IMG/VR virus record: IMGVR_UViG_3300034788_000159
Span: 1-26,108 of that record
Length of the DNA: 26,108 bases
Reading direction: 5' to 3' (one strand)
Source of the DNA: a virus
Made by a program: the position numbers and the translations under genes. How positions within the stretch are numbered: the stretch's first letter is position 1; each line of letters opens with the position of its first letter. Below the pieces are notes generated by a model. It had not been told where the DNA came from and ran no database searches. It saw nothing but the letters and a program-made list of their open reading frames with translations. Below, piece after piece: positions 23,439 through 26,108 of the stretch.

Positions 23439-23581
23439 TACAATTCTTCTTGATCTGCATAGGTGACACGATGTTCACCACCATTAACGTAAGCAGTAGG
23501 ATCAGAATAAACTTCTGCTTCTAACTCCTCAATAACAGTTTTCAAATTCTTAATAATAAGTTTTAGGTGATTCTTGTCCAT
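23438..23581 (-). CDS. Small acidic protein, 47 aa
   Basis: ATG 23581-23579, TAA 23440-23438. 47 aa: an amphipathic helix (NHLKLIIKNLKTVIEELEAE) followed by VYSDPTAYVNGGEHR and an acidic end. I have a recollection of similar helix-plus-VYSDPSAY proteins in cyanophages. It starts one base after the upstream oxygenase stop and overlaps thyX, leaving no gap. No strong Shine-Dalgarno is seen, so translation may depend on coupling. Confidence 0.7.
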   Translation of the reverse strand: MDKNHLKLIIKNLKTVIEELEAEVYSDPTAYVNGGEHRVTYADQEEL

Positions 23582-23582
23582 G

Positions 23583-24062
23583 TCAAATAAAATAATTAAA
23601 ATTGATTACACATCTACGAAGTGTATCGGTAGGAGTACAACCAGCATGTAAAGTATTTGAATTAAATACTACCATACGATTAGCTATACTGTCAACCTTT
23701 GTACCATCTTCAAATCGAGTGTACCCATCATTACTATTTACATAATAGATGGCAGTAATACAATCGTCAACATCTTTGTGCATTTCATATTCAATCCTTT
23801 CGGGTGTTTTCATATTTAGATTAGCTTTAATCCTGACGATTGAAACTGGTTCAAGTTCATTGATGATAGGAAATAAGTTATAAAAAAATTTACTTCTGGG
23901 TTCAAACTGATGATAGAATATATGACAGAATTGGTAATTACCATCTTCAGGCGCGTTCACACCATTAACAAACTCCCACTGAAAAGAAGAATCCTCCATC
24001 AAAGTTTTGCGGAGGATTTCATAGTCATCTGGCTTTAGTAAATCATCTATTACTTTCAGCAT
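23583..24062 (-). CDS. 2OG-Fe(II) oxygenase (fourth in window)
   Basis: 159 aa. Facial triad HKD (H95, D97) and distal H139 in TLHAGC, with R149/R150 in LRRCVINFNYF as the likely 2-oxoglutarate ligand. The segment AIYYVNSNDGYTRFEDG is typical of phage oxygenases of the P4Hc style. Unlike the HxH pair near the left end, the active site looks complete. It overlaps the 58-aa gene and lies in the nucleotide-metabolism block, not among tail genes. Substrate unknown. Confidence 0.85.
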   Translation of the reverse strand: MLKVIDDLLKPDDYEILRKTLMEDSSFQWEFVNGVNAPEDGNYQFCHIFYHQFEPRSKFFYNLFPIINELEPVSIVRIKANLNMKTPERIEYEMHKDVDDCITAIYYVNSNDGYTRFEDGTKVDSIANRMVVFNSNTLHAGCTPTDTLRRCVINFNYFI

Positions 24063-24219
24063 CTTCTGCTTCTTTCAGTAGTTTCGACACATATTTCTCT
24101 GTGCCATCCATAGTCTTTACAGCGAACAAATTAGATTTCATATATTTCTTAGTCTTCTTATACTTCTTGAGGAGTCTCTTATACTCCTCAGCGTTCATTT
24201 CAACTTTACCTTCAGCCAT
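24043..24219 (-). CDS. Small basic protein, 58 aa
   Basis: ATG 24219-24217, TGA 24045-24043. MAEGKVEMNAEEYKRLLKKY begins a lysine-rich helix (KKTKKYMKSN), ending KLLKEAEDAESNR. Likely an amphipathic helical protein. It overlaps the 56-aa gene upstream by 8 nt and the oxygenase downstream by 20 nt. Function unknown. Confidence 0.65.
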   Translation of the reverse strand: MAEGKVEMNAEEYKRLLKKYKKTKKYMKSNLFAVKTMDGTEKYVSKLLKEAEDAESNR

Positions 24220-24382
24220 TTAAAATGTCTCCCTCGAAGTTCATCATAGCGAGCAAAGTATCATAAGGGATCCATGCAGGGTCTTCATTATCGAACTGCA
24301 CTTCTACTTCCTTGATATTTTTTTGTAAGAATCTACTATAAGAAGTTCTTACATTTTTCACAACACTCATAGGATTAATCAT
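24212..24382 (-). CDS. Small hypothetical protein, 56 aa
   Basis: ATG 24382-24380, TGA 24214-24212. MINPMSVVKNVRTSYSRFLQ, then VEVQFDNEDPAWIPYDTLLA. The ATG overlaps the stop of the 97-aa gene (ATGA), and the end overlaps the next small gene by 8 nt. The overlap chain and codon continuity support a real gene. No family recognised. Confidence 0.65.
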   Translation of the reverse strand: MINPMSVVKNVRTSYSRFLQKNIKEVEVQFDNEDPAWIPYDTLLAMMNFEGDILNG

Positions 24383-24672
24383 TTACGTTTTCTTTGTGAT
24401 GGTTTACCAGCGGGAGATTTTTTCTCTGACTCTGGGCTCCATAACTTAGGATTTACGATACCCATTGTCTGTTTCCAACCTTTTAGTCCTGTTTTATATT
24501 TGTCATAGTAATAATCAAACATCTCTGTTTGTTTCTGACATAGTGTAATATCATAGAAGACTTTATCTTCTCCATTTTCCTTATCAACATACTCAATAAG
24601 ATATGCTGTATAAGGTAACTTCCTATCTTCTGCTAATTTAGGATCACACTTTTCATGAATTACTTTTACCAT
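24379..24672 (-). CDS. Hypothetical protein, 97 aa
   Basis: 97 aa. A beta-rich first half (AYLIEYVDKENGEDKVFYDI), then aromatic FDYYYDKYKTGLKGWKQTMG and a basic end (SPAGKPSQRKRK) that may bind nucleic acid. No known domain recognised. The start overlaps the upstream stop by one base, so it is part of the same tight operon. Confidence 0.75.
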   Translation of the reverse strand: MVKVIHEKCDPKLAEDRKLPYTAYLIEYVDKENGEDKVFYDITLCQKQTEMFDYYYDKYKTGLKGWKQTMGIVNPKLWSPESEKKSPAGKPSQRKRK

Positions 24673-25250
24673 TAGGATCTATTCCCCCATGTAATTTCTG
24701 GATAAGCTTCCGCCACTAATTCCTTAGTGATGTTATACTTTGTATTCAGTGCCTTGTCTTTTACAAGAACAAGAATCTCAGCCTCTGGTGGTGGCAGTGT
24801 CTCAAGAATATTAATAAAGATTGACTCTCTCTTAATCTTGTTAAGTTGATCGTCGCCACCTTTTACAAAACGATAGAACTGTCTTGCAGAATTACGAATA
24901 GTACTCCTCTGTGGAAGACCTTTCTCTCTATCTGCTTGAACATCACTCTCTACAGGTTGATATGGAACAGGGCCGTCTGGTAGCATGGAAACTACAGACT
25001 CATCAAAATTCCATATCATAGTCATCTTGAATGAATCTTCTCCATGAGTGCGGAGTATATCTAACTTCTTTGCTTTAACTCTCTCAGCATCAACTGCTTC
25101 CAATAGCTCATGAACCATAGGGTTAGGTGGCAGTTCCTTTTTCTTTACTGATACTGTTCTTGGTTTAGATGCGGTGGTTTTTCTACGAGTGGTAGATTTC
25201 TTCCTAGTTGACGTAGATCTAGTCTTCGTCGTCTTCTTCGCTGTTGTCAT
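24672..25250 (-). CDS. DUF6433-like T4-family phage protein with basic N-terminal tail
   Basis: 192 aa from the ATG at 25250; a TTG nine bases earlier is possible, but GAGG about 10 nt upstream favours the ATG. The N-terminal 45 residues are Lys/Arg/Thr/Ser-rich and histone-tail-like (TKTRSTSTRKKSTTRRKTT). The body has HELLEAVDAERVKAKKLDIL, MIWNFDESVVSMLPDGPVPY, FYRFVKGGDDQL and ITKELVAEAYPEITWG, which I recognise as a protein conserved in T4-like cyanophages (DUF6433 as I recall). Function unknown; the tail suggests nucleic-acid contact. Its first 32 nt overlap the end of the membrane-protein gene in another frame. Confidence 0.78.
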   Translation of the reverse strand: MTTAKKTTKTRSTSTRKKSTTRRKTTASKPRTVSVKKKELPPNPMVHELLEAVDAERVKAKKLDILRTHGEDSFKMTMIWNFDESVVSMLPDGPVPYQPVESDVQADREKGLPQRSTIRNSARQFYRFVKGGDDQLNKIKRESIFINILETLPPPEAEILVLVKDKALNTKYNITKELVAEAYPEITWGNRS

Positions 25251-25452
25251 TGTTTTCAAACCTCAAGGCTACTATTTCATCGGCAATTAAATTACCGTTT
25301 TCATCATACATCTCAGGGTGTGTAGGTATCGCACCTTGATTATGCATATTGACGTAATTATTCTGTTGGGCTAACCAACCAATTATACCACCTAATATCA
25401 AGAATGTAAAGCATAGTATACTGAATATGACAAGAAGTACTGTAGTTTCCAT
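25219..25452 (-). CDS. Small single-pass membrane protein with acidic tail
   Basis: 77 aa. N-terminal hydrophobic segment (residues 4-28, TVLLVIFSILCFTFLILGGI plus IGWLA), then a polar domain YVNMHNQGAIPTHPEMYDEN and an acidic end EEDDED. Looks like a membrane anchor with a soluble tail. This small protein type is common in cyanophages; function unknown. AGGAGAT precedes the ATG. The acidic end is encoded by the same DNA as the basic start of the next gene. Confidence 0.75.
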   Translation of the reverse strand: METTVLLVIFSILCFTFLILGGIIGWLAQQNNYVNMHNQGAIPTHPEMYDENGNLIADEIVALRFENNDNSEEDDED

Positions 25453-25461
25453 GTCGATCTC

Positions 25462-25629
25462 CTAATTGTTGGTTTTCTTTTTGATGTCCAGAGATAGTCT
25501 AAACTCCCTGCCAAATAAGGATAGTTTGATATCAAAGAACTTTTGAGGTGTTTGTTTAGAAGGCTTTCTTTTATCTCCTTTGAGTATAAGTTCTACACCT
25601 TTATTTATGTCCATATCCGAAAATGACAT
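25462..25629 (-). CDS. Small basic protein, 55 aa
   Basis: ATG 25629-25627, TAG 25464-25462. MSFSDMDINKGVELILKGDK, then KPSKQTPQKFFDIKLSLFGR and a basic end DIKKKTNN. It starts in the glutaredoxin stop (TAATG) and ends 9 nt before the membrane-protein ATG. Alternating hydrophobic residues suggest beta strands. No family recognised. Confidence 0.65.
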   Translation of the reverse strand: MSFSDMDINKGVELILKGDKRKPSKQTPQKFFDIKLSLFGREFRLSLDIKKKTNN

Positions 25630-25862
25630 TAGTTTAGCCTATGTTCTTTCAAGTATTTTAAGGTTTCATTAGCGTTACCTAAAGTTTTGCCATCAAGAAC
25701 CACTTGTGGTAGAGAAAGAACGTTCGGAAACTTTTCTTCAAACTCCTCTACTGTAAAATCTTTATTTAATTCTTTATATTCATACTCTTTTCCTAGCAAG
25801 TCAAGACACATTTTTACCTTGAAACAAGCAGGACATTCATTTTTTCCGTATACTGTGTACAT
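25629..25862 (-). CDS. Glutaredoxin
   Basis: 77 aa. Redox motif CPAC (residues 10-13) after MYTVYGKNE, the cis-Pro segment SLPQVV (50-55) and GNANETLKYL place it in the glutaredoxin/thioredoxin fold (T4 NrdC-like). It likely supplies electrons to ribonucleotide reductase. The ATG lies 2 nt after the stop of the partial upstream gene. Phage glutaredoxins of this length are common. Confidence 0.92.
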   Translation of the reverse strand: MYTVYGKNECPACFKVKMCLDLLGKEYEYKELNKDFTVEEFEEKFPNVLSLPQVVLDGKTLGNANETLKYLKEHRLN

Positions 25863-25864
25863 AC

Positions 25865-26108
25865 TTAATACCTAATTACATCTATTTTATGCCACTCATG
25901 GTCAAAAACTAATAGACCTCCAAGTGTTTCTTCGTTGTAGCATACTGTAAAGTATGTAGATAACTTTCTGCCATCTAATCCTCTGTTTGGAGTGTCACCT
26001 ACAAAAAGAACCCGACCTTCTAGTGGTTTACCACCTAAAACTTCGGGTACTCTTACTATAGAACCTTTACGGATCGCTACGGTTCTCTCTGTATCTAAGA
26101 AAACTTTC
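25865..26108 (-). CDS. Conserved hypothetical phage protein, partial (5' end outside window)
   Basis: At least 80 residues are visible, ending in TAA at 25867-25865; the start lies beyond the right edge. KVFLDTERTVAIRKGSIVRV, GRVLFVGDTPNRGLDGRKLS, TYFTVCYNEETLGGLLVFDH and EWHKIDVIRY suggest a small beta-barrel-like fold. I believe similar proteins occur in cyanophages, without known function. It lies just upstream of glutaredoxin. Confidence 0.7.
   Translation of the reverse strand, partial: KVFLDTERTVAIRKGSIVRVPEVLGGKPLEGRVLFVGDTPNRGLDGRKLSTYFTVCYNEETLGGLLVFDHEWHKIDVIRY

Noticed and set aside
25251-25259. TTG start giving three extra residues for the DUF6433-like protein
   Set aside because: The following ATG has better spacing from the GAGG ribosome site.
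25602-25609. CATAAATA on the minus strand, a late-promoter-like match
   Set aside because: It lies within the 55-aa gene and encodes Asp-Ile-Asn; in AT-rich DNA a single match without other support is not convincing.

Overview
The window looks like part of a T4-like marine cyanophage (a myovirus of Prochlorococcus or Synechococcus). It is AT-rich and nearly gap-free, with many 1-8 nt gene overlaps. It carries T4-type genes (gp4, gp48, gp53, gp54, gp26, a gp27-like hub, gp5, gp32, gp33), PhoH, ThyX and a PD-(D/E)XK exonuclease. Two genes point to a cyanobacterial host: a CP12 Calvin-cycle inhibitor and a DUF1825-type protein. No photosystem gene, integrase, IS element, CRISPR array or ordinary tRNA gene is visible. 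All family names are recognised from sequence motifs; no database was searched.

Layout. (1) 1-15784, minus strand: the late tail/baseplate block. In transcription order it runs gp54, gp26, a 63-codon frame, a tape-measure-like protein (588 aa), a second low-complexity tail protein (618 aa), gp27-like hub, CP12, gp5, a beta-helical spike-like protein, two virion proteins, a small hypothetical, then a cluster of three 2-oxoglutarate/Fe(II) oxygenases with two small proteins between them. It ends in what looks like a circularly permuted tmRNA gene, cut by the left edge. (2) 15797-19175, plus strand: gp4, an unknown protein, gp48, gp53. These diverge from gp54 with almost no intergenic DNA. (3) 19178-26108, minus strand: replication, transcription and metabolism genes. 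In transcription order: a partial conserved protein, glutaredoxin, several tiny genes, a membrane protein, a basic-tailed DUF6433-like protein, more small genes, a fourth oxygenase, ThyX, a small protein, PhoH, exonuclease, gp33, a membrane protein, DUF1825-like protein, and gp32 behind its own sigma-70-like promoter.

Main discovery: the gp26 / 63-codon junction looks like a programmed -1 frameshift. A heptamer T TTT TTC lies in the right register two codons before the gp26 stop. Four bases later comes a perfect 12-bp hairpin covering the gp26 stop and the downstream ATG. The -1 frame runs straight into the 63-codon frame, giving a 304-residue fusion. The next gene is tape-measure-like. This is the arrangement of lambda G / G-T tail assembly chaperones, placed in a T4-like baseplate cluster.

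Other notable points: the permuted tmRNA in a phage, CP12 translationally coupled to the baseplate spike gene gp5, paired HxH-type oxygenase paralogs lacking the usual 2OG-binding arginine, a cysteine-free gp32, and five small genes (47-58 aa) that fill the apparent gaps.
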